Shown: positions 1-10,873 of the stretch, piece by piece
Position numbering within the stretch: the first letter of the stretch is position 1
Layout of the letters: each line of letters opens with the position of its first letter
NCBI GenBank assembly: GCA_009692505.1
Contig: SHZC01000028.1
Span: 1-35,809 of the forward strand
Direction: 5' to 3'
DNA: 35,809 nucleotides
Source of the DNA: Myxococcales bacterium
Lineage (GTDB): Bacteria; Myxococcota_A; Bradymonadia; UBA7976; UBA1532
Made by a program: the position numbers and the translations under genes
The notes under the pieces: model-generated
Seen by the model: only the letters and a program-made list of their open reading frames with translations
Databases searched by the model: none
Told to the model about the DNA's origin: nothing

Positions 1-54
1 GGTTGATGATTTGAACGGCCTCTGTCGGGACTGGGTCTCCGCAAAGATCGCCCG

Positions 55-784
55 CTAGGCGACGATATCTTCCGCAGACCGGGCCGAGAAGATGCGCTCC
101 GCCCAGACCGAGAGCGACGGTTCATCGGCGGTCTCGAGGGCCGCTTCGACCGATCGCGGAATGACCCCAAACTTGGGCACGATGAGGGCTCGGAGCAGGG
201 CGCGATCACCCTCCACGCGGCCCTCCAGCGCGACCGCGCCGATGGGCCCCATCGCCGAGACCAGCTCTCGCTGCCGCAGCTCATCGTCCGACTGCCGACC
301 CAGATCGTCGAGCAACAGCGTCACATTCGGGACGAACGCCCGCAGCTCCCTCAGCTCGCTCAGCCCCGGGACAAGCCCGTGGAGCGTGAGGCTCGTCGTC
401 CACGGCCGCTCGCCGTTATAGACGACGATGGGCACGACAATCGGCAGCGTCCGCGCCGCCAGACCTGCGCGATGTCGCTGAGGACCCGCAGCGCCATGAA
501 CGGGTCAGGGGTGCTCTGGTGCTCGACGAGCACCCCACGAGCAAATCGGTGAACGCCCCGGTCGCCTCCTCCGAAGCCTCTACAAGCGGGACCAGGGCTA
601 GAAGATCCGTCTCGAAGGCTTGTAAAGCCTCGTCGACGTAACGGTCCGCCAGCACCGTCAAGTGCTCGAAGTCCAGGCGCGCGATCGCCGACGCCGGCAG
701 AATCGAGCGCACGAGCGCGGCGAGGTTCTTGGGATCGGAGAAGACGTCCCGAAAGAAGGCGTCATGTGGGTGCGGGCTCGACAC
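55..784 (-). pseudogene. Rpn/YhgA-like recombination-promoting nuclease, frameshifted
   Basis: The three pieces together read as one Rpn-family (transposase_31, PD-(D/E)XK-like) protein of about 243 codons, near the usual family size. The N-terminal piece begins at a GTG at 784 and carries the family opening PHDAFFRDVFSDP. The middle piece (about 535 to 462) reads VLVEHQSTPDPFMALRVLSD, the conserved LLEHQS-type core. The last piece (about 461 to 55) reads LPIVVPIVVYNGERPW, the conserved PIVxYNG segment. The reading frame changes twice, once at a run of four C on the plus strand (533-536) and once near 450-465; each change is consistent with one missing base. Family members are mobile, horizontally spread nucleases reported to raise RecA-independent recombination. 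Either the gene is dead or the two indels are base-calling errors; identity of the family is fairly sure. Confidence 0.75.
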
Positions 785-959
785 GGCGTCGAGGCGACCT
801 CTTTGCTACGCGACGTCACAGACCCCTCGAGGGGCGCAGGGATCACCGAGCACGTCGTCCCGATTCAAGGTGCGATTGCCCTGGGCGTTCGGAGGTCCTG
901 AAGCCAGCAAGGCGCGCAAGGAATTCGTTTCTTGCCCACATCGTTGCTACTCTGCACAC

Positions 960-1481
960 ATGACTCGCAGCACCCGCCCCGATCCGCATCGCGTTGCTCG
1001 AAAGCCGATGGCTCACGTCGATCGCCAGCTCCTCATGGCGAGGCGACCGGGGGAGAAGGCGACCGTGTCCGCGCTGCTCGACCCGGACGAGAACGTCGAT
1101 CTCGCGGCGCTCTGTCAGCTCATCGACGCGAGCGAGGCGCTCACCGAGGGCGAGGTCGAAGTGGGCACGGTGGCGGTGTCCAACGGCCCAGGGCGCACGC
1201 AGACTCGGACGTTCCTCGGCTCGATGATGCTGACGGTCGATCTCGCCTCCACAGGGGCCAAAGACCTCGCGCGCGCTTGGCCGTCCGTGGTCGCGGCGTT
1301 TAAGTCCGATGCCCGGGTCCGCCGCATGGTGCAGGACCGGGCCTTCCGGGAGACGGCACGTCTCTTGGGCTCCAGCACGCCTTCGGACCTCGAATACGAG
1401 GTCATCGTCCGAACCCGTGGTGAAAAGTTGCTCATCGACGTAGAGATCGAGGGGCGTGTCGATCCGAAGAACCTCCACTGA
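960..1481 (+). CDS. Hypothetical protein (173 aa)
   Basis: I do not recognise this protein. The reading frame has the third-position GC bias of its neighbours and ends 9 bases before the next gene, suggesting co-transcription. It has no signal peptide, membrane segment or cysteine. The N-terminus is basic (TRSTRPDPHRVARKP), followed by a mixed alpha/beta composition ending in a charged strand-like segment (EYEVIVRTRGEKLLIDVEIEG). The ATG at 960 was chosen because it follows a TACTCT -10-like hexamer by 6 bases and the sequence upstream in this frame looks non-coding; the ATG at 1008 is an alternative. Cytoplasmic location is inferred only from the absence of export signals. Confidence 0.55.
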   Translation: MTRSTRPDPHRVARKPMAHVDRQLLMARRPGEKATVSALLDPDENVDLAALCQLIDASEALTEGEVEVGTVAVSNGPGRTQTRTFLGSMMLTVDLASTGAKDLARAWPSVVAAFKSDARVRRMVQDRAFRETARLLGSSTPSDLEYEVIVRTRGEKLLIDVEIEGRVDPKNLH

Positions 1482-1490
1482 TTCAGCCGT

Positions 1491-2408
1491 ATGAGCGACC
1501 CGAGCACGGACCGCTTCTATTCGCTGCACGAGGTCGCCCGAATCGTCGGTGTCGAGCCGTCTCAGCTGCGGCGATGGGACCGGAGCGGGCTCCTTCGGGC
1601 GGGGCGCGTGGATGGCCGGACGCTGAGGTATACGTTCAGGGATCTGATCACGGCGCGGGCCGCGGCGGCCCTCATCCGCTCCGGCGTGCGATCGGCGCAG
1701 GTCCGCCGAACGGTCATCGCGCTGCGGGCGTGGCGGCCAGATCTCGAGCTCCCTCTCAGCCAACTCCGGGTCTTTTCCGAGGGTGATCGCCTGCTGGTCG
1801 TGTCCGATGGTGCGGTCATGGAACCGCTCACGGGTCAGCTTGTGCTGGACCTGCCTCTGAAAGACGTCGCCGAGCGCGCTCGGGTCTCTCAGTCGAACGT
1901 CCTGACCGTGCCGGCGCGACGCCGCAGGCTTCCGCCCCCCCATCCTCGTGACCCCCACGCCTTCTTCGAGGCCGGACTCGAGGCCGAGGCCCGGGGGGCC
2001 GCCACGGAGGCGCACTCCTGTTATGAGGAAGCGCTCGAGCTCGATCCGGAGCATCCAGGCGTGCTGCTCAACCTTGGCAACATCGTCTATGAGCGGGGCG
2101 ATCTGGAACGGGCGCTGGCCTTGTATCGGCGGGGCGTCGAGGTCGCCGGAGACCTCCCCGAGGCCCACTACAACTTGGGCAATGTGCTTGACGATCTCGA
2201 CCAGCCCGACGCGGCGATTGGGTGCTATGAGACCGCGCTCGCCTTGGACGCGCGCTTTAAGGCGGCCCACTTCAACGCCGCGCTCGTGTGGGAGAAGATG
2301 GCGCGCCCGGAGAGAGCTCGTCCCCACTGGCGGCACTACCTGGACCTCGATGCGCACAGCGAGTCGGCCGCCGTCGCACGCGGCTTCCTTCAAGGATCAG
2401 CGGACTGA
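1491..2408 (+). CDS. MerR-type HTH domain fused to TPR repeats
   Basis: This 305-residue protein joins a MerR-like winged helix-turn-helix to tetratricopeptide repeats. Residues about 8-75 contain YSLHEVARIVGVEPSQLRRWDRSGLL, split here as YSLHEVARIVGVEP and SQLRRWDRSGLL, followed by LRYTFRDLITARAAAALI, the MerR DNA-recognition and wing pattern. A linker of about 75 residues follows. From about residue 155 to 290 there are three to four TPR units (for example GVLLNLGNIVYERGDLERAL and EAHYNLGNVLDDLDQPDAAI). The classical MerR C-terminal effector helix and metal-binding cysteines are absent, so TPRs replace the ligand domain. It probably binds DNA and a protein partner in the cytoplasm; the target is unknown. 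It is 9 bases downstream of the hypothetical gene and upstream of the kinase-like gene on the same strand. Confidence 0.85.
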   Translation: MSDPSTDRFYSLHEVARIVGVEPSQLRRWDRSGLLRAGRVDGRTLRYTFRDLITARAAAALIRSGVRSAQVRRTVIALRAWRPDLELPLSQLRVFSEGDRLLVVSDGAVMEPLTGQLVLDLPLKDVAERARVSQSNVLTVPARRRRLPPPHPRDPHAFFEAGLEAEARGAATEAHSCYEEALELDPEHPGVLLNLGNIVYERGDLERALALYRRGVEVAGDLPEAHYNLGNVLDDLDQPDAAIGCYETALALDARFKAAHFNAALVWEKMARPERARPHWRHYLDLDAHSESAAVARGFLQGSAD

Positions 2409-2432
2409 CGAGGGCCGGCGTTGTTGGGTCCG

Positions 2433-2461
2433 TTGCCCGGTCCGAACGATGTTGCTAGTGT
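2433..2461 (+). promoter_or_regulatory. Putative sigma70-like promoter of the kinase-like gene
   Basis: A TTGCCC -35 hexamer (2433-2438) is separated by exactly 17 bases from TAGTGT (2456-2461). This would give a transcript with a leader of about 95 bases before the GTG at 2564. Matches to consensus are 4/6 and 3/6, so this is a suggestion only. Confidence 0.3.
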
Positions 2462-2563
2462 GCGGCCGTCTTTTGACCCTGGGAGCTCATCGGCTGTGCG
2501 CGGATCCATTGCCGATGCGCCGCCCGTAGGCACCCCAAACGTCGCTTCTGGACCCGATTTCGC

Positions 2564-5317
<2,754 letters not shown>

Positions 5318-5330
5318 CGAGGGTCCACCG

Positions 5331-5395
5331 GACGGGCCGAACAGACGGGCCGAACAGACGGGCCCGTCAGAACGACCGGCCGCTCAGAACGACCG
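5331..5395. repeat. Short direct repeats between convergent genes
   Basis: GACGGGCCGAACA occurs twice in tandem (5331-5343, 5344-5356) and is followed by the perfect palindrome GACGGGCCCGTC (5357-5368). TCAGAACGACCG then occurs at 5367-5378 and 5384-5395, the second copy overlapping the 3' end of the PEGA gene. They fill the 66-base gap between two convergent genes. There is no T-tract, so a classical terminator is not evident. Confidence 0.6.
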
Positions 5396-6457
5396 CCCGA
5401 AGGTCACCGCCGCCCCGCCTGAGGTGGGGACGAGCGTGGCGGCCCCGGCGCCGCCCTCGTCGTCGCTCGTGAGCACGAGCGTCAGACCCGCGCCCAAGGC
5501 GGTCGCACCGGCCCCGATCAGGGCGGCCCCCATCCACTTCGTGCTGTAGACGTTCGGGCAGTCGCGGCGACCCCTGCCGTCGGTGCAGGTGACCTTCCCC
5601 TCGAGGTTGGTGAAGTAGCCACCTGCCCCGCCGGCCGCCAAGCCGCCAATCAGGAGGCCAAAGCCGAGCGGCCGACGATTGCGGCCCGTGTGCTTGGCCT
5701 GGGGAATCACGTCGGTTTCGTCGGGTGAACCCTCCTCCGCGGTCACGTTTGAGGCGATGAGCTGAAGCAGGAAGTCCTGCGTCACGGCTCGGTCGACGAT
5801 CTCGACGGTCTTCATCTCGTCGACGAACCCGCTCTTCTTCAGGCTCACCTGATGCGGGCCTCGAGCGACGAGGATCTTGTACGGGGTCTGCCCGACGGCC
5901 TTGCCATCGAGCGTGACCTCCGCCCCCGGAGGATCGGAGCTAATGACCAGCTCGAGCGGCGGGGGGGGCTCGGTGGCCTTGCCCGGCGGCGCGACCTTGA
6001 ACGCGGCCTCCAGGGCCGTGACCGCAGCGACGATGGACTTGTCGACCTCGTCGGCCGCGCAGAGCTCGCACTCCTGGGTCGACGACTGCGTCGTGCGGGT
6101 GGCCGCGTCGTAGGCCGTCAGCTCAACCTTGTAGATGTCATCGGTGTTGCCGACGGAGCCGATGATGATGAAGCGCGCTTTGGAGTTGGCGGCGACCTTG
6201 TCGAAGCACTTCGCGTCCGTGCAGGCCCCCGCCTTGAAGCCCGCGTCTGCGAGGGCCCGGTCGGTCACGCCGACATCCTGGACCGAGGCGTGCGCCTTCA
6301 TGGCCTCTCGGAGCTTGGCGTCGTACCGCTTCTGAACCTGCGCGCCGACCCCTTGCTCAGCCCGTATCGGAAAGATCGCCGCCGATGGCTTGTCATCTCC
6401 CGCCTGCGCCGTGAGCGGCGCCGCGAGGGCCAGAATCGTCATCAGTCGAGTTCGCAT
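5384..6457 (-). CDS. Exported PEGA-domain protein
   Basis: The protein (357 aa) begins at the ATG at 6457, chosen because AGGAGA lies 3 bases upstream; an in-frame start at 6475 has no such site. Residues 1-19 form a signal peptide ending AQA before GDDKP. Residues about 25-160 resemble the FlgO/CsgG-like 'bacterial response' region seen before PEGA domains (AIFPIRAEQGVGAQ, then FIIIGSVGNTDDIYKVEL) with cysteine pairs. A PEGA domain follows at about 168-234 (SSDPPGAEVTLDGKAVGQTP). Two hydrophobic helices lie near the C-terminus (about 262-282 and 307-327), the last before a short tail. Expected in the envelope; PEGA domains are thought to bind surface or periplasmic ligands. Its convergent neighbour is the kinase-like gene. 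Function beyond this is unknown. Confidence 0.85.
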   Translation of the reverse strand: MRTRLMTILALAAPLTAQAGDDKPSAAIFPIRAEQGVGAQVQKRYDAKLREAMKAHASVQDVGVTDRALADAGFKAGACTDAKCFDKVAANSKARFIIIGSVGNTDDIYKVELTAYDAATRTTQSSTQECELCAADEVDKSIVAAVTALEAAFKVAPPGKATEPPPPLELVISSDPPGAEVTLDGKAVGQTPYKILVARGPHQVSLKKSGFVDEMKTVEIVDRAVTQDFLLQLIASNVTAEEGSPDETDVIPQAKHTGRNRRPLGFGLLIGGLAAGGAGGYFTNLEGKVTCTDGRGRRDCPNVYSTKWMGAALIGAGATALGAGLTLVLTSDDEGGAGAATLVPTSGGAAVTFGRSF

Positions 6458-6546
6458 GATTCTCCTAGGCACCATGATGTGCCTCCAGCGCGCCTACGTT
6501 CTTGGGAGGGTCCGAGGATCTCCATTAGACCCCGGCCCGGGGGCGG

Positions 6547-6575
6547 ATTGTTGCCGCGTCGGGGGGGTCGGTCAA
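6547..6575 (-). promoter_or_regulatory. Sigma70-like promoter of the PEGA gene with repeated TTGACC
   Basis: On the minus strand TTGACC (6575-6570) is followed after 17 bases by AACAAT (6552-6547), matching 5/6 and 4/6 of the consensus. The predicted leader is about 80 bases. A second copy of TTGACCGACC begins 13 bases upstream (at 6588), giving a direct repeat that could be an operator. Confidence 0.45.
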
Positions 6576-6616
6576 GATGGTCGGTCAAGCCGTCGTCTTA
6601 GAAGTTTGGGAGGCCA

Positions 6617-6646
6617 CTGAAAAAGGTCAGGACGACCCTTTTTCAG
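6617..6646 (-). terminator. Hairpin terminator after the histidine kinase
   Basis: CTGAAAAAGG (6617-6626) and CCTTTTTCAG (6637-6646) form a perfect 10-bp stem with a 10-base loop. It starts 8 bases past the stop codon of the kinase gene. The A/T block inside the stem gives a U-run in the transcript, as in symmetric intrinsic terminators. It also separates this gene from the PEGA promoter. Confidence 0.6.
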
Positions 6647-6653
6647 CTTCCTC

Positions 6654-9050
6654 TCAGACCGGCGGGCTCGACTCCCGCGGTGCTTCGGACGCGGAGAGCG
6701 GCAAGGTCACGGTGAACGTGCTCCCACGACCCGGCCGGGAGTACACCCCCACCGAGCCGCCCATCCGATGGCAGAGCTCCTTGGTGATCGACAGGCCCAG
6801 CCCCGTTCCACCGAAGCGCCTCGTAATCGAGCCGTCCGCCTGCCGAAACTTCTCGAAGGTCTTGGGCAAGTTCTCCGACTCGATGCCGACGCCCGTGTCG
6901 CAAACCTCGGTCCGCCACCGCTTGTGCTCCGAGAACGCCCGGACGCGCACCTCGCCCTGCTCGGTGAACTTCAGCGCGTTGGAGACGAGGTTCGAGACAA
7001 TGCGACTGAGCTTGTCCCGATCGAGCGTCGCGTGGGACGGCGCCTCTGCGACGTCACAGAGAAGCGAGAGGCCACGGCGCGCGGCGAGGGGGCCAAAGTC
7101 CTGCACCGCCTCCCGCACCACGGCGCCGGGGTCGAGATCCTCCAAGAGGAGATCCATCTTGCCGGCCTCAATCTTGGACAGGTCGAGGATGTCGTTGATG
7201 AGCGCGAGCAGGGCCTCCCCGTTCCTGAGGACCTCTTCGAGGCTGCCCCGGGTCGCCTCCGAGAGATCCTGATCAGTCTCCATCGCCAGCTCCGAGAAGC
7301 CGATGATCGCGTTGAGGGGCGTGCGCAGCTCATGGCTGACCGTCGCGAGGAACTCGCTCTTCAAGGCGTTGGCGTGCTCGAGTGCCGCGTTGAGCTGCTC
7401 GAGCTCGGCCGTCTTGTTCTGCATGGAGAGCTGGTTATTGCGGATCGTCTCGAGCGCTCGGGCGTTGTTGATCGCGACGGCGATCTGAATCACGACCTCG
7501 TCGATGAACTTCAGGACGTCGGGCTCGTAGGGGACCAGCGCGGCGAGCTCCAGCACGCCCATGAGCTCGTCCTTGTATAATGATCGGGACGAGCACCAGC
7601 GTGCCGACCTCCGCGTCCATCGTGGCCGAGACGATCTTCATGGCCGACCTGGGCACATCGTCGACGACCATCAACTCGCGAGACCGGGCGACCTCCCCGA
7701 CGAGCCCCTCTCCGAAACGAACGACCTCTGGCGTGTTCGCGCCTCGCGGCACGGCGTAGGTCTCCGCGGGCATCAGCTCCTCGCGACCGGAGAGCTTCAG
7801 GAAGACGCAGCCGGCCTTCCTCTTGAGTCTGCGCGCGCGAGCTCGGCGAGGGAGAGCCTTATGGTCTCGTGTAGATAAACATTCCGGTTCAGCCCGGTCA
7901 CGATGCGGTTGTAGGCAGTCTGCCGGGCGCGAACGCTGGCGAGGGTCGTCGAGAGGCGGTTGAACGCCCGCCCCACCTCGGCGAGCTCGTGCGTGCCGTG
8001 CTCGACGGAGGGTCGGTCTATCAGGTCCCCCCGCTCAAGCGCTCTGGCAACCTCCTTGAGCTCCGAGACGTCCTGCTCCATCGCGGCGATAAAGAAGATG
8101 AGGAGCCCGACGATGACGCCGAGCCCGACGATGAGCGCGAGCCCCAGGACATAGAGGAGGTTGTATCGACGTCCGGCGAGGTCCGCGCGCCGCGCTTGAA
8201 CGTCGGCCATGAGGTCCAAAACGAGGGCGTCCGCGCCGGCCACAAGCTGGCTCGCATGATCGTCCCGACGTATCCGGAGGTCGCGAAGGGAGACATGCAG
8301 TCGGCCGACGCGGTGAAGCTGCTCGAGGGCCTCGAGCGAGAGCGCCTCGAGCTCTTGTCCGAGTTATGCGGCCGAGGTCCGAGTCGCCCGCCGGCTCCCT
8401 TGCGCGTCGAGCACGGCGGCGACGATCTGGTCCCGCTGCTGGGACAGGGCCGTCGTCCATACACCGACCTCCGCAGGCGCGATGCTCCGGAGCCGCTCGA
8501 GCTGCAAAAGGTAGCTCTGAGACAAGGTCAGCAGTCTCTCGGTCGCCGGCTCCACGACCCCATCCGGCCCCCCGGCTCGGTCATGGAGATCTGCGAGCCG
8601 GCCGCGCAGGGCTGGGGTCCGCTGGGCGATACGCACGGCCGTCCGCTCGACCTCGGTGTTCTCGCGGGAGAGTAGATCGGCCCAGGCGGTCGCGACCTCG
8701 CGCATCCTGCCCGACTGCTCCCTCATGTCCGAGTGGCTACCCTGGCCCAGGCGCGCCATGCGGGGCTTGGCGTCGTCGATCGCCGCGTCGAGCGCGTCGA
8801 GCTGTCGAAACACCTCGACCTGAAAGACGCTGCCCCCCTCCCCGCTCCCGTGCCGCTCCTGGGCCCGCCGGGTGCGTTCCAGCGCGTCCCGGATCTCGGT
8901 CCGCGCCTGGCTCCGACCGAGGTCGAGGACGACGAGCTCTTCGGCCCGATCGTACATCCGGGTGACGGAGACGTAGGCGAGCGCGATGATGGAGAGCCCG
9001 GTGGCGACCATCGCCAAGAGGATCACCATCATCCGAAGGCGAAAGCTCAT
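6654..9050 (-). pseudogene. Transmembrane HAMP-GAF sensor histidine kinase, interrupted
   Basis: About 799 codons encode one sensor kinase in pieces. The start ATG (9050) overlaps the stop of the upstream tldD-like gene (ATGA). Order: TM1 (about residues 7-27), a long helical periplasmic domain, a TAA at 8366-8364, continued helix in the same frame (LGQELEALSLEALEQLHRV), TM2 (NLLYVLGLALIVGLGVIVGL), HAMP-like linker, GAF domain (AGCVFLKLSGREELMPAETY), HisKA with FLATVSHELRTPLN, and HATPase_c with N box (IVSNLVSNALKFT), DTGVGIES and GGTGLGLS. The GAF domain is in a shifted frame between a GC run at 7831-7838 and about 7577, so two indels compensate. Catalytic residues are intact. No response regulator gene is nearby. 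Whether any piece is made is unknown. Confidence 0.85.
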
Positions 9051-10780
9051 CTCGGCGCGGCACTCGGCCAGGGCGGTGGCAGGAGAGGCCCGCGCTCCTT
9101 CTCGCGCTGGGTGCGCTGAAGCTCAATCTCCCGAAAGAGCGTAGCCGGCGCGATGGTACTCACCGGCACATAGCCCGACTCGGCCCCACAGAACCCGTTG
9201 AAAATGCCGTGCTCCACGCTGGTCGCCATGATCTTGTTCACGGCGGTCAGGGGCGTGCCGACCATCTCGACGCCGCGCACGAGGGTCTCAGCCCCCGTCG
9301 TGGCGTCCACTCGATAGACCAAGCGCGGCGAGCCCTTGAAGGCTTGGTAGCCATAGTTGCTGGTGTTCGTCGAGCCGCCCGTAATATCGCGAATGATGAG
9401 CCCATACGGCTTGCCCTGCTTACGCGCCTCCTCGACGAGGAGCGTCTTGAGCGCCTCGCGCGACACGGCGTTGGTGCTCTCGACGAAGAGGCTGCCCATG
9501 CGGGCGACGGGTCGCTGCGTGCCCTGAGCCCGGCCATGACCGTTGCTCTTGGTGGCCCCCTCGACGGGGGTTCGGCTCATGAGGAACGTGCGGAGGATGC
9601 CCTTGTCGACGAGCACCGTATTTCGGGACGCGACCCCCTCGTCGTCGTACCGATAGTGGCCGTTGAGTGCCTTCCCGTTGAACGCCACCTGCGTCGGGTC
9701 ATCGCGAACTGTGATGAAGCTCGGCAGGATCGGCAGCCCAAGCTGGCCCTTGAAGGTGCGACCCTCGTTCTCGTCTTTCTGTCGCTCGCCCTCGAGGCGA
9801 TGCCCGACGGTCTCGTGAAAGAAAACACCCGTAGCCTCGGGCTCGAGGATCGCCGGACCGGTATAGGGATCCGCGATGGGGGCCGCGGCGAGCGCTTTGA
9901 GGTTGCTCATCGCCAAGGTCGTCAGCGCGGACAACTCAGCCTCCGAGGGCAGCCCAGTCGGGGACCGCGCATAAAAGGTCTGCCCCTGATCGAGGAGCAT
10001 CCCGTCGGCCGCTCGCCCGAGGGCGACGACCTGAATGGAGTACAGGATGTCTTCCTTGACGATGCGGCTGCCCTCGCTGTTGACGAGGTAGACGCGGTTC
10101 TTGTCCGCAGAGATCCGCAACGAGCCATCGAGCACGCCTTCCCCGGCGCGAAACTTGGCACTCACGCGGCGGGCCAACGCGGCCCAGGCCTCGGGGTCCA
10201 AGACGAGCTGTTTCGCCGCGTCGACGTGGGTGGACGGGGCCTCGTGGCTGAAGCTGTCCGTCTGCTTTTCGTCAACCTCATCGACCTTCTTGGCGCGCTT
10301 GCGCAGGTGGGTGGCCAGAGCCTTCTTGTAGGCTTGATCCGCGAGGAGCCAGAGCGTCGCCCGCAGCGCGTGGCCGTCGTCTTCGATGGGGGCCTGAGAG
10401 GTCGCGTCAAAGGCAGGGCCATCCTCGAAGCTGAAGTCACCCGAGTCCGGGCTGCTGTCGAAGCGGTAGTCTCCTACCCGAATATCGGCCGCCGCGTTGC
10501 GGGTGTGATCGTCGTTCTGGGCGACGACGGCACCGAAGCGGGCGGTGACGCTCGTCGACGTGCGGTCAATGACCCGGAAGCCGACGAAATAGGGCTTGTC
10601 GAACTCGTCCAGGCGCAGCGTCTGGGTGGTGCGAAGGAGCTCCGCCTGCATGGCCGCGAGCACGGGATCGGCGGGGGGCGCGGGGGCGGCGAGCGCGAGG
10701 CCGGGCCCGAAGCTCGAGAGCAAGAGGCTCGCGAGCAGGACGAACCCGCGCCAAAGACGGGCACCTTGAGATCCAGCCAT
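9047..10780 (-). CDS. Exported TldD/PmbA-family metalloprotease-like protein
   Basis: The 577-residue protein has an N-terminal signal peptide (basic SQGARLWRG, hydrophobic FVLLASLLLSSFGPGLALA, cleavage around ALA-APAP). The central region carries GVFFHETVGHRLEGER, the HExxxH zinc motif with downstream Glu of TldD. The C-terminal region holds ITGGSTNTSNYGYQAF and CGAESGYVPVSTIAPATLF, typical of the TldD/PmbA C-terminal fold. TldD and PmbA (TldE) are usually cytoplasmic peptidases that act as a pair; here one exported protein stands alone. The stop codon overlaps the start of the sensor kinase (ATGA), so both were co-expressed. Start ATG at 10780 lies about 23 bases from a predicted transcription start. 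Substrate unknown. Confidence 0.9.
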   Translation of the reverse strand: MAGSQGARLWRGFVLLASLLLSSFGPGLALAAPAPPADPVLAAMQAELLRTTQTLRLDEFDKPYFVGFRVIDRTSTSVTARFGAVVAQNDDHTRNAAADIRVGDYRFDSSPDSGDFSFEDGPAFDATSQAPIEDDGHALRATLWLLADQAYKKALATHLRKRAKKVDEVDEKQTDSFSHEAPSTHVDAAKQLVLDPEAWAALARRVSAKFRAGEGVLDGSLRISADKNRVYLVNSEGSRIVKEDILYSIQVVALGRAADGMLLDQGQTFYARSPTGLPSEAELSALTTLAMSNLKALAAAPIADPYTGPAILEPEATGVFFHETVGHRLEGERQKDENEGRTFKGQLGLPILPSFITVRDDPTQVAFNGKALNGHYRYDDEGVASRNTVLVDKGILRTFLMSRTPVEGATKSNGHGRAQGTQRPVARMGSLFVESTNAVSREALKTLLVEEARKQGKPYGLIIRDITGGSTNTSNYGYQAFKGSPRLVYRVDATTGAETLVRGVEMVGTPLTAVNKIMATSVEHGIFNGFCGAESGYVPVSTIAPATLFREIELQRTQREKERGPLLPPPWPSAAPR

Positions 10781-10809
10781 GGGGGGAGTCGCCTTTCAAA
10801 AAGGGCATT

Positions 10810-10838
10810 ATCCTAGGTAGACCCGCCGGGGGTGTCTA
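10810..10838 (-). promoter_or_regulatory. Sigma70-like promoter of the tldD-like/kinase operon
   Basis: On the minus strand TAGACA (10838-10833) is followed after 17 bases by TAGGAT (10815-10810), 5/6 and 4/6 matches. The start of transcription would fall near 10803, about 22 bases before the ATG at 10780. It occupies the divergent gap with pabB. Confidence 0.5.
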
Positions 10839-10873
10839 GGTTCCACGGCCCCGCGCAATTCTTCGTGATTTCA

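Noticed and set aside
843..2393. Long open frame on the minus strand (516 codons)
   Set aside because: It runs opposite the MerR/TPR gene, has Arg/Pro-rich composition typical of GC-rich shadow frames, and shows no domain.
9209..10816. 535-codon plus-strand frame
   Set aside because: Antisense to the TldD-like gene, which has clear motifs; no recognisable domain in the shadow.
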